Source: Letharia columbiana
Lineage: Eukaryota; Ascomycota; Lecanoromycetes; Lecanorales; Parmeliaceae
Length of the DNA stretch: 64,000 bases
Reading direction: 5' to 3'
NCBI RefSeq assembly: GCF_014066305.1
Contig: NW_023501062.1
Location: 114,501 to 178,500, forward strand
Of this stretch, positions 11,760 through 23,298 are shown one piece after another. The number at the start of each line of letters is the position of its first letter. Within the stretch, counting starts at the first letter, position 1. Below the pieces are notes generated by a model. That model worked only from the letters and a program-made list of their open reading frames with translations. It had not been told where the DNA came from and searched no databases. A program made the position numbers and the translations under genes.

Positions 11760-14700
11760 TTATATATAATATCTTAACGTAATAACTCTAAAGACTTAAT
11801 ACCTAAAGAATTTAGCTATAGACTCTTAGCTATTTTCTAATAAAATATCTTTATATCTCTATTAAATATCTAAAAAAAACGAATAATTATATAATAAACG
11901 AAGTCTTTTTATTACTCTAATAGATTACTTTATTTAATATCTCGCTATTACTATATTACTCTTTAAGATATATATATATTATAACGCGAAAAACTTTTTT
12001 ATTAAATTAAAATAGTTAAAAGAAATAACGATTAAAATTTAAGAGTTAAGAATTCTATTAAAAGATATATTTTAAAAAATCTAAATTAAAATATAATATA
12101 GATAATTAATATATTATATCGATTATTAATATAACGCTATAATATTAATATCTAACTCTATTAAAATTATTATAAAAAAGTCTTTTTTAAATTAATAATT
12201 TAAAATTATTAATAAATAATTTATTAAGAATTAGTTAAATAATAAAGTAATATAAGAGAATAGTATATTATTAAAGTGTAATTTATTTTTAAATAAGCTA
12301 TAATCTAATAATAAAGTAGATTTAATATCTATTAAATTTTATTAATCTTCTTTCTTTCGATATAAAAAATATTTTAATCTAGATTTTTTAAAGAGATAAA
12401 TTATTAAAAAAGAGAATATTAATTAATATATATTAAAGAAGAAGAAAAGAAGAAAGTAAAAGAGAGCTAAGAAGAATAAGTAGTATAAGAAGAGATAGGA
12501 GATAGTAGAGGAGTTAAGGCGGAGAAGAAAAGACTTCTTTTAGCTCTATAAATTCTATAAATAAAATTATTAATTATAAAACTACGATAGATTAATAAAA
12601 AAAAATAGCTCTCTTTATCTTTATTATTTAAAATATTAATCTTTAAATAAAGAGCGAGTTAATACTCTTAACTTTTCTTAATTATTAATAAGAAAGAAGA
12701 TAAAAAAAGCTTAACTATAGAAGATAAGTTTAATTTATATTTTATCTTTAATAATAAAAAGCGAGATATCAAAAGAAGTAGCTTTATTAAGTTATATTAA
12801 ATTGAAATCTAAATCTAGACTAAGATCTTTATATATATTAATATAAGAGAGTAAAATAATATTTACTCGACGTAGTAAGAAAGAAAAAGATATTATTATT
12901 TTAGCGATATCGGCTCTTAAAGATAATAAATAACTTTATCTAAAAATATTATTCGAATTATAAAAAAAGTAGAATAAATTAATTTTAAAATAAATTATAA
13001 AGAAATTAAAGAAGATTATAAAGCTTAAAAATATAATATTTATAGAATTCTATAACGTTAAAAACTAAATAATATATTATTACTCTTTTATAATTATTAA
13101 AGAAATTAAAAATTAAAGCTTTTATATTAATATTTTAATTATATATATTATTAAATATTATATAAAAAGACTTTAAATATATATAATAAATAAGAGTTCG
13201 CTAGATATTATAGATTTTTATCTTCTAGCTATAAAAATAGTAGAGATAAAAAACTTTAAAGATCTAAAATTTTAATTAATATATTAGAAGTTTAAAGGCG
13301 TTATAAGTAATAAGATTATAATTATTTTTAAAAAAAGTTTTAAAATATATAGCTTCGAGTTTATAATTAGATAATTAAAATTAAAATATAATAAAGCGTT
13401 TAATATTAGATTTAGATTAATAAATTTAATTAAGATATATAATATTTATAGAAAAGCGTATTTAATAATTAAAGTACGAGAAATTATAAACATTAAAATC
13501 TATAAATATTATAAAGTTCTTTTTTATAAAGAATAGATTTATTATATTATAATTATAGCTATATATAAGATATAAATAATCTTACTTAATATTTATTTAA
13601 TTTTAAATTTAGATTATTTTAGAAAAATATATAATATAATATAGAGTTATAGAGTTAATATTCTACTACTTTAAGAGATAAATCTATTTAATAAAATTAC
13701 AAAATATTATAAAAGATTATTTTTATAAATAGTTATTATAATCTATTAAGTCGAAAAGAATAAAGTCGCTATTATTATAAATATTAAATTTATAAAATAA
13801 TAAAGAGATAAAAACTTAAATTATATTCTTTATAAAGAGAATAATAAAAGAATTTTAATTTATAAGATTAAATATAAAGAATATATATTTATAATAATAT
13901 CGATATACGTCTTAATTAAAGAGGTTATAAAACTATTATAATTAAAAGTAAATATAAAAACGCTTAAATAAATATCGCTATAAATACTTTATAATATAAT
14001 AAAAAAAGATTAAAATCTTACGCTAATCGCTATAAATAAAGTCTTTATAATTCTCTTTATCGCCTTTATAATTATAAGTACTATTTAAATTATTATTAAA
14101 GTTTAAAAAAGATAGAATATATTATCTAATAAACGATTAAAGAATTTAAAATCTAAATTTTAAAGTCTTTATATATTTCTTAAACGATAAAATCTTAATT
14201 TCTAGAATTAATTAAATCTATATTTAAGATAATTAAATAAAAGAGTTAGAGAATTAAAAGATAGCGTTTAATAAATTATTTATTAATTATAAAATTATAA
14301 TAATTATAATAAAAATAATCTTTATAATTATTTAAAAACTTAGGCGATAAAAATTATTATTCTTACTTCTATAAAGAAATTAGATATAAATCTTATATTT
14401 AAAGATATTATAAATACTTTTAAAAGAAAACTTAATAAAAGAGTAAATAATTTATAAGATATTAATAGTATAATTTATAAAATATATTATAAAGAATAAT
14501 TATAGAATAGATTAGAAAGTTAAGTATAATTTATAGCGTAATTACCTATAACTATAGAAGAAAAGATATCTTAAATTATTAAATTTCGAATTAGAGAAAA
14601 GAATAGTAATTATTAAAACGCGTAAGAAATAGCTTATAGATATATATAATTAATTTTATTTCTATAATATTATAATTAAATATCTTATTCTTAATAAAAA

Positions 14701-17650
14701 ATTAATAAGATAATTTTTCGCGAGAGTTAGATATATAAATTATAGCTTTATTAAGACTTTAAAGAATAATTAAAAAGAGATATATATAAATTTAAAAGAT
14801 ATTCTTAGAGTAGTAATAAATTATTATTAAAATCTTTATAATATAAAATCTTTAAATAAAAGCGTTTAAAATAAAATTTTATAATATATAATAGATCGAG
14901 TAAGCTCGATAGATATTATTAAAATAAAAAGTTTTATTAAAGCTTAAGAGATATAAATCGCTATTTATTAAGTATTCTTAAAAACCTCGCTAGATAAAGA
15001 TAATCTTTTAAGCGAGTTCTATAAGACTATTATAGAATATAAAAAGAAGAAGAAAAAGAAAATCTCAATTATTATTATATAATTAATCTTTTTTTATAAT
15101 TAGATATAGCGAAAGTAAAAACTTTTAAAGTATTAAATAAATAAAATTCTTATTATTCTTTTTAAAAATAAAGATAAATAAATCGATATTAAGAATTATC
15201 GCTCTCTATTTATTATAAATATAAATTATAAAATCTTTATAAATATTTTAATATAATATCTAATAAAGACTTTAGATAAGATAATTAGCGAATAATAATT
15301 AATCTTTTTATTAAAGAGACTTATAGATAATAATATTAAAATAATTTAATATTTAATAATTAAGTATAAATTTATTAAAAAGTTATTATAGAAGTAAGAG
15401 AAAATCGCTATTCTCTTTCTTAATTAGAAAAAAGTATATAATTAAATTAATTACGAGTTTCTTCTAGCGATTCTAAAAGAATTAGATATATTTAAGAAAT
15501 TTATTATTTAGATATAATTTATTTATAAAAAAGTTAAGATTAAGATTTATATTAATAATTATATTAAAGAAATAATTATAATATAAAGCGATATAAAATA
15601 AAAGAATTTTTTAAGCTACTCTCTATTTATAATTATAATTAAAGATCTAATTTAATATATTGCTTATAACTCTTAAATTTTAAGAATATAAATAGAAAAT
15701 AGAATATTAAAGATAATAATATATATTAATAATATTATAATTATTATATAATTTTAAGAAAAAATAGATATTATAATAATAATCTTAAAAGTTTATTACG
15801 CTATAATTAACGCGAGAATTAATTAAAATAAATTATATATATTATATATAGAAAATATCGCCTATATTTATATTATTAATATAAAGAAAATTTTTTTTAA
15901 TAATCTTTATAAATATCTAGAAATATTAATTAAGATAGATATTAATTATTAATTAGATAATTTTTAAATTAAAATTCTATAAAAGACTAAGAAATTAATA
16001 TAAAATTAATCGCGATTTTATCTATTTCTTAAGAATAAAATAATAATTAAAATTATCTTTATAATATCCCTTTTTAGATTTACTTTATAATTTTTATATA
16101 TATTTTTAGCGATATATAATAAGTTAGAAAAGAAGTATTATAAGTTAATATAAAATAATAAAATTCGAGGTATTATTCGCGATCTTTATATTTATTATTA
16201 GATAAAAGAAAATAAAGTTAAGATAATTAATTTATAAGTTATTATTAATAAAAGCGTTATAGCTATAATTAGTAGAGTAATTAACTTTTTTAAATTAATA
16301 TAAATTATTCTAATTAAAAATATTCTAATATTATATATTTAAAATCTTTTATATATTTTAGTATTTATTAATTTTTAAATAACTTAATTCTTTAATTAGT
16401 TTAATTATATTTTAAAGTTAATATAAACTATCTAATAGCGATAAAAAAAGATATCTATATAAATTCTTTAAGTTAAATTTTTTTTAATTATTACGAAACT
16501 ACTAATAACGCTAATATTCTATTATTTATTATTAAAAAAAGTCGATTTAGAGAATATAAAAAAGTTTAATTTCGAGATCTAATAAGCTCTATAAAATAGA
16601 GATATTAGAGTCTTAAAAGATATATAAAACTTAATATACGCGGTTTTAATAATCTCGGCTAGAATAATATATAGTAAATATTCTTTTTAAATTAATTATA
16701 TTATTAATAAATTAATTTTTAATACTATTTTATTAAACTAGCGCTTATTACTCTTATTTTTATATATATAAAAATTAGATATACTTTAATAGAAATACTT
16801 TATAGAGATTAATAATTATTTTATTTCTTTATCGAAGATTAGCTTTTAATAAATTTATCTTATAATCTTAGATAAGAGATTAAAAGCTATTAATTTTAGC
16901 GATAGAATTAAGGGCTCTATTTTTATCTATTAATATTATTATAAATTAAGAATCTTAATAAATAAAATATAAATTATAATTTATAATAAGTTTAAAATAT
17001 TATATATAAAGAATCTTTTTTAATAATTACTCTATAAGAAAGTTTAATTAAAAATTAATTTTATTTAAATATTAATATAATAATAGCTATATTCTATTTA
17101 TAGTATTAATTAATTTTTATTTTATATATAAATTAAGTATATAATATCGAAAGCGATATAAAAAGAGTTTATTATTATTTTAGGTCGATTAATTCTTAAC
17201 TCGATATTTAAGATAAAAATTATTAATAAGATAATCGCTTTTATAATATTTAGTTTTAATTTAAAAGATATTAATAAGAGATAATAAAATATCCTCTATT
17301 AGACTACTATTTAATCTTTATAAAAATATTATTTATTATATAATTTTAGCGATTTAGTTATATATTAATTTTTAGATATTATTTAAAATTATTATTAAAC
17401 TTTAATTTAAAAGTAAATTCTTATAAATCGAGTTTTATATCTTTATAAGAGATATTAAATTAAGAAGTATAATATATAAATATTTAAGAATCTTTAAGGC
17501 GAGTTTTTTAATTAAATAAAGATTTATAAAAGCTCTATCTATTTAATATCTAATTTTTTTATAATAATAAATTAAATTAAGTATAGAGTAATAGAGATAA
17601 TTAAGAAGTTAAATAATATTATAAAAGATTAGAATATAGATATTAGCGAT
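11760..17650 (+). pseudogene. LINE (non-LTR) retrotransposon relic, RIP-degraded
   Basis: On the plus strand, ignoring RIP stops, positions about 15130-15360 read ILIILFKNKDK, then IDIKNYRSLFIINI, NYKIFINILI and LDKIISE, and finally LLKRLIDNNIKII. This follows the LINE reverse transcriptase order '(L)IPLxKKGDxxDIxNYRPISLxxxDYKI..ILxxRL..xLxxII..xQxGFxPGRxIxDN'. The catalytic YADD box is at 15724-15735, now Y-I-N-N (GCT to ATT, GAT to AAT). An endonuclease and ORF1 are expected upstream, but I could not place them with confidence. Ends are approximate: the left is the homopolymer junction, the right is before 17740. Tad1- or L1-like clade is a guess. Confidence 0.75.
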
Positions 17651-17929
17651 ATTAGTAATTAAGATAAATTAATAAGCCTAAATCTATTATTTAAATAGTC
17701 TCTTTATTTTATTTACTTCTTTTTATCTCTAATTTATTTAATTTAGCGTTAATTTAATAGAGTTACTCGATATAATCTTCCTCTATAAAGACCTTCGCGT
17801 AATACTCTATATATACTTAGACGAGAGTAATCTATAAGTTCGAGTTTCTATAGATTTCTAGATAAGATATCTTCGTTAAGGCGGCTACCTTAGTTAAATA
17901 GCCGAATAAAATAAATAACTTTCAAATAA
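17651..17929. other. spacer between LINE and copia-2 copy I
   Basis: AT-rich, but with several CG-bearing stretches (17760-17910). It may be the LINE 3' untranslated region. No poly-A tail is visible and no match elsewhere in the window was seen. Confidence 0.4.
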
Positions 17930-20900
17930 TTTTATTATTTTATATTTTAATATTATTTCTATTAAATAAATTAATAAATTATATATTTTAATAATATAAA
18001 ATATAATTATTATTATTATACTTATCTTTATTTTAATTATAATATAAAATATTAAAATTATAAAATAGAAGTCTTTTCTTTATTTAAAAAAATTATTTAA
18101 AAAAATTATATTAAAGAACTTTTAAATAAATAATAAATTTAAATAATTAAATATTATTATTTAGTATAAAATTAATATAATATTATAAAAAATCTATTAT
18201 AGAAGTATTAGATTAAATTTATTTATATTAAAAATTATTTATATAATTATTAATCTATAATTAAGCGAGATATTATTTTTTAAAATTTATTATATTTTTT
18301 TTTAAATATTTTTTATTTATATATTATTATATAAATAGATTTCTATTAAACTATATTTAAAGTTATTAAATAAAAAAGTATTAAAATTATATAATTAAAA
18401 AATTATTTATAAATTATTAAGATTATTTTTATTATATATTCTTAAATAATAGCGAGATTATTATTATTTTAAATATTAAATAATTTAATAATATCTCTTT
18501 TAAATCTATATTCTTTATTTTAAAAAAGAATATATATAATAATATTAAAATAATAATCTATTATAATAATCGCTATTTTATTAAAATTATTAATTATTTC
18601 GAAAGTTATCTTTTCTCTTTATCTATAATTTTAAAAAAAATATTTAAAAGAGATAAATAATTTTTATTAAAGATAAAATTAATAATTTATTTAATTATAT
18701 TTAAATTTTTAAAAAGAGCTTAATTAATAACTTTAATTAATTTAAAGCTTTTAAAAGAGTAATTATCTAATATATTTAATAATAAAACTCTCTCTATAGT
18801 CTCTATAATAATATCTTTTAAATTTATTATTTACTTTATAAATAATTAAAACTTAATCTTAATAATAAATTATTTATTTAATATTTTAAAAATATATAAA
18901 AAACTTTCTTTAGATTCTCTAGCGCTATTAATAAAAGTCTTTTCTTTTAAATTTTATAAATCTCGAATTTATAAAAAAGTTATATCGAACTTTTATTATA
19001 AAATATATTAAAAAATTATTATATAAAAAGAAATTAACTCGCTTACTATTAATAGAACTTAAATTTTAATAAATCTCTTATTAAATATATATATTTTAGA
19101 AAATTAATAGATTTATAAGTTTAAGCGTGATTTTATAAAGAAAATTATATAATATAAAGCTCGCTAGATTATTTATAATTTTAAATAATAAAAAAAAATT
19201 AATTTTAATAAAATCTTCGCTTTTATTATTAAGTCTATAAATTATAAAGTAATTTTTATATTAATAATTATTTTAAATTAAAAATTTAAATAAATAAATA
19301 TTAAAATCGCTTTTCTATATAATAATATTAAAAATAATAATATATATTATTTATTTTATTTAATTTATTAACTTTAAAATTAAAAATTAAAAGAATAAGA
19401 TATATAAGCTTATTAAGATACTTTATAATTTAAAATAATCCTCTAGAATTTAATATAATATTTTTATAATCTATTTAAAAAAATTAAGTTTTAAATCTAT
19501 TATTATAATTTTTTTTTATATTTATTAATAATATTATTATTATTACTATTTATATAAATAATATTTTATTTACTAATTTTAATAAAATTAAAATATTAAA
19601 AATTAAAAATAAGTATAATAAGAAGTTTAAAATAATTAATTTAAAATCTTATATCTATTATTTTAATATAATAATTATTAGAAATTATATTAATTAAATT
19701 TTATATCTTAATTAAAAAGGTTATATTAAGAAATTTCTAAAGAAATATAATATATTAAACTCTACGCTATTACTTATTTTTATTAATAATAATAAATTTT
19801 ATATTATTAAAAATAATTTTATTTTTATTAATTAATCTTATTATATTTATTAATTAATTATAAAATTATTTATATATATAATATTAAATACTTAATTCGA
19901 TATTATATTTATTATTTTAATAATCTCTAGATATATTTTAAATCTTAATAAATTCTATTAGAAGATTATTAAGCGTATTTTTTAATATCTAAATAATATT
20001 AAAAACTAGTAATTAATATTTAAAGAAGATTTAAAATTATTTATTAATTATATAAACGCGAATTAAATAAATAATTAGAATACTTAATATTTTATCTTTA
20101 ATTATATCTTTAATATAAATAATATTATTATTAATTAATTATTAAAATAATAGTTTATTATAACGCTATTCTCTTATAAAATTAAATATATTAATTAGAT
20201 ATAAATTATTAAGAAGATAATTTAATTATATAAACTTTTTAATTAATTTAATTCTAGCGCTAAGTATATATAAGCTATTATTATTTACTATAATAATTAA
20301 AATATTATAGTTTTTATTAAAAATTCTTAATTTTATATATATATTAAATATATTAATATTTAATATTATTATATATAAGAATAAATTATTATTAATATCG
20401 TTATTTTTAAATATATTCTTATTAAATAATAGATAATTAATAGACTTATTAAGATATTATTTAAGAATAAATTTAAAAAGTTTTATATATTAATTAGATT
20501 AAAATATTATTTATAATATTATTTATTTAAAAGAGTCGACTTCGACTTTAAAGAAGTTATTTTATTAATTTTTATAGTTTAAATAATTTATTTAAATCGC
20601 TTACCGAGCCTTAAACTTAATATAAACTCGCTATTTTATATTAAAATAGCTATTTCTTTAGCGCTATTATCGCTATCGCTATTAAATCTTTAAAACTCTT
20701 TTAAAATATTTTTATCTATATTACTATTACTATTAGCTATTATTATTAAAGAATTAAATATCTAAAACGATCTTATAGAAGTCTTATAGCCGATCGTAAT
20801 ATATAAGATAAAGAATTTCTTTTAATTATTTTATTTAGTTATTTTTATAAATATCCTTTAATTTTAAATTAATCGATTTTTAATATATACTAGATAATCT

Positions 20901-20992
20901 AAAAATAAAATTTTCGAAAAACCGCTTTTTAATAAAAAGTGGAATTTGATAGCGATGTCGGTTTAATATAGTCGTTTTTAGATTTCGATTTT

Positions 20993-21235
20993 TTACTTTA
21001 ATTATTTAATATTAAACTTACTTTAACTATCTAGCTCGAACTTTACTTTAATTATTTAATACTAAACTTACTTTAATTATTTAACTTAAATTTTACTTTA
21101 ATTTTATTTAATTACTTAATTTAAACTTTACTTTAATTATTTAATTTAAACTTTACTTTAATTATTTAATATTAAACTTACTTTAATTATTCTAGTTTAA
21201 ACTTTATTTTAATTACTTAATATTAAACTCTTAAT
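20993..21235 (+). repeat. 25 bp-type tandem repeat in the copia-2 3' untranslated region
   Basis: Roughly 25 bp units of the form 'tactttaattatttaatttaaact' or 'ttaatattaaact' repeat about nine times between RNase H and the purine tract. The same array, with different unit numbers, is found at about 22845-23025, 24725-24970 and inverted at 38130-38480, so it belongs to the element and varies between copies. Confidence 0.8.
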
Positions 21236-21344
21236 TAAAAATTAATTAAATTATTTTTATTTTAACTATCTAATTTTAACACCGTTAGCGTTAAACTTTA
21301 TATCTATCGGATTTCGCGTATAAAAGAATATATGCGAAGGGGAG

Positions 21345-21495
21345 TATTAAAATTTAAATTATATAACTCTTAGCGTCTTAGCGATTATATAATATAATTA
21401 TATAACTTATCTTAGTATATTTATATCTAATTACTCTTTTCTTTTATAGAACTCTTTAATTAATATAACTAAGTATTCTATCTTATATTTTAATA
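21345..21495 (+). repeat. copia-2 3' LTR of copy I
   Basis: 151 bp from TATTAAAATTT to ATTTTAATA. It directly follows an intact purine tract (gcgaaggggag), which is the plus-strand priming site of LTR elements. It matches the LTR at 10864 with C-to-T and G-to-A changes. Confidence 0.85.
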
Positions 21496-21501
21496 ATATA
21501 T

Positions 21502-21553
21502 CTATTTTTTTAATAGTTAATAGATACTTATCTATTAACTATTAAAAAAATAG
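21502..21553. repeat. 52 bp near-perfect palindrome
   Basis: Left arm 21502-21526 and right arm 21529-21553 are exact reverse complements (25 bp each) around a two-base centre (CT). A further copy of the arm pattern follows at 21554-21582. It lies seven bases after the copia-2 LTR and just before inverted U1 repeats. Confidence 0.9.
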
Positions 21554-21579
21554 ATAAGTATCTATTTTTTTAATAATTA

Positions 21580-21730
21580 TAGACGCTAATTTATTTATCT
21601 ACGATAACTTAGTCGATCTAATTAAAAAGCGTAGTAAATTAAAATTTATAATTAGCTATATATATAAATTTAAGATTTTTAAACTTAACTCTATCTTATT
21701 CTTTTATATATACTAATTAGACTAAAATAT
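21580..21730 (-). repeat. repeat U1, truncated copy, minus orientation
   Basis: Reverse complement of the first ~145 bp of the U1 copy at 21855-22482; the two form a large inverted repeat around a 120 bp piece of copia. Shared core: 'aattagctatatatataaatttaagattttt' on this strand, ending in 'tattcttttatatata'. Confidence 0.75.
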
Positions 21731-21734
21731 TATT

Positions 21735-23298
21735 TATAATATTATCTATTTAAAGAAATTAACTTCGACTTTAGAGGAGCTATTTTATTAATCTCTATAG
21801 TTTAAATAATTTATTTAAATTATCTATCGAGTTTTAAATTTAATTAATATATATAAAAGAATAAAATAGAGTTAAGTTTAAAAATCTTAAATTTATATAT
21901 ATAGCTAATTATTAATTTAAGTTCGCTACGCTTTTTAATTAGATCGACTAACTTATTATAAATAAATAAATTAACGTTTATAATTATTAAAATCTCGCCC
22001 TCCCGCGCTTTCCTTATTAAAAAAATAAGTATATATTATTAATATATAGAATAACTTTTTTATTTTCTATTAAAATTTTGAGATTTTTTTTTAAAATTTT
22101 AAAACGCTATTTATGCTTTCCGAATTTTTAAGAATTTTAAAATTTAGTCTTATAATTATTAAAGCGTAAGGAATTTAAATATCGCTTATTAAAGTTCGCT
22201 CGATAGTCGGATAGCCTTAATCAGATACACATTATTTGATTTTAGAATAACTTTTTTATTTTCTATTAAAATTTTGAGATTTCTTTTTTTAAATTATAGA
22301 ACGAAATATAGGCTTTTAGATAAAAAAAGAATTATTAGATTTAGTTCTATAATTATTAAAGTATAAGAAATTCAAATATTACTTACCAAAGTTCGCTTAT
22401 TAAAGATCGCTTATCTACTTACTCGATAGCTCTAATTAAAAAAATAATTATAAATTTAATTTATAGGCCTTTACTTGTACTTTATAAACTCGCTATTTTA
22501 TATTAAAATAGCTATTTCTTTAACGCTATTATTACTATTACTATTAAATCTTTAAAGCTCTTTTAAAATATCTTTATTTATATTACTATTATTATTAATT
22601 ATTATTATTAAAGAATTAGATATTTAAAATAATTCTATAAAAGTTTTATAGTTAATTATAATATATAAAATAAAGAATTTCTTTTAATTATTTTATTTAG
22701 TTATCTCTATAAATATCCTCTAATCTTAAATTAATTAATTTTTAATATATATTAGATAGTCTAAAAATAAAATATCTAAAAATCGTTTTTTAATAAAAAG
22801 TAGAATTTAGAGATTTAATATAGTTATTTTTAAACTTTAACTTTTTACTTTAATTGTTTAATATTAAATTTACTTTAATTATTTAATTCTAACTTTACTT
22901 TAATTACTTAATATTAAATTTACTTTAATTATTTAACTTAAACTTTACTTTAACTATTTAATTTAAACTTTACTTTAATTATTTAATTTAAACTTTATTT
23001 TAACTATCTAATATTAAACTTTAATAAAAATTAATTAAATTATTTTTATTTTATCTATTCGATTTTAATACTATTAATATTAAATTTTATATTTATTAAA
23101 TTTTATATATAAAAGAATATATATAAAAGAATATATATAAAAAAGAGTATTAAAATTTAAATTATATAACTCTTAATATCTTAGCGATTATATAATATAA
23201 TTATATAATATATCTTAGTATATTTATATCTAATCGCTCTTTTCTTTTATAGAACTCTATAATTAATATAACTAAGTATTCTATCTTATATTTTAATA
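21735..23298 (+). pseudogene. copia-2 3' fragment, interrupted by U1, with LTR 23148-23298
   Basis: Positions 21735-21850 match 20490-20615 of copy I, and 22486-23298 match 20622-21495. Between them lies the U1 repeat. The other copia-2 copies have an uninterrupted sequence here ('aaacttaatactttataaactcgc' type, seen inverted near 38830), so U1 inserted into copia. The fragment ends in a tandem-repeat stretch, a decayed purine tract and a 151 bp LTR. Confidence 0.78.
21855..22482 (+). repeat. repeat U1, about 620 bp copy inserted in copia-2
   Basis: Begins 'tatataaaagaata', continues past 'cgctttttaattagatcgac' and ends '..aatttaatttataggcctttact'. A shorter copy lies at 50334-50735 (-); start-only copies are at 21580-21730 (-) and 36845-36990 (+); start and end also bracket 46715-48683. 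An internal duplication (about 22040-22210 and 22240-22400, both with 'taacttttttattttctattaaaattttgag') explains its greater length. It carries repeats of the type 'cgcttattaaag' near the right end. No terminal inverted repeat or coding motif is clear. Confidence 0.7.

Larger units (their letters stand above)
17930..21495 (+). pseudogene. copia-2 copy I: pol 3' part plus 3' LTR
   Basis: Inverted copy of 37922-41480. The reverse transcriptase active site reads TIYINNILFT, with the YxDD box (Y-I-N-N) at 19551-19562; the next residues fit the copia pattern of a Lys-rich helix leading to 'DLG'. Near 20330-20400 the RNase H end reads YIKYINI-stop-YYYI-stop-E, matching 'KYIDIQxxYIRE' of Ty1/copia. 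A tandem-repeat 3' untranslated region, the purine tract 'gcgaaggggag' (21334-21344) and an LTR (21345-21495) follow. The 5' part is missing. Order RT then RNase H then purine tract then LTR is normal for copia. Confidence 0.82.
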
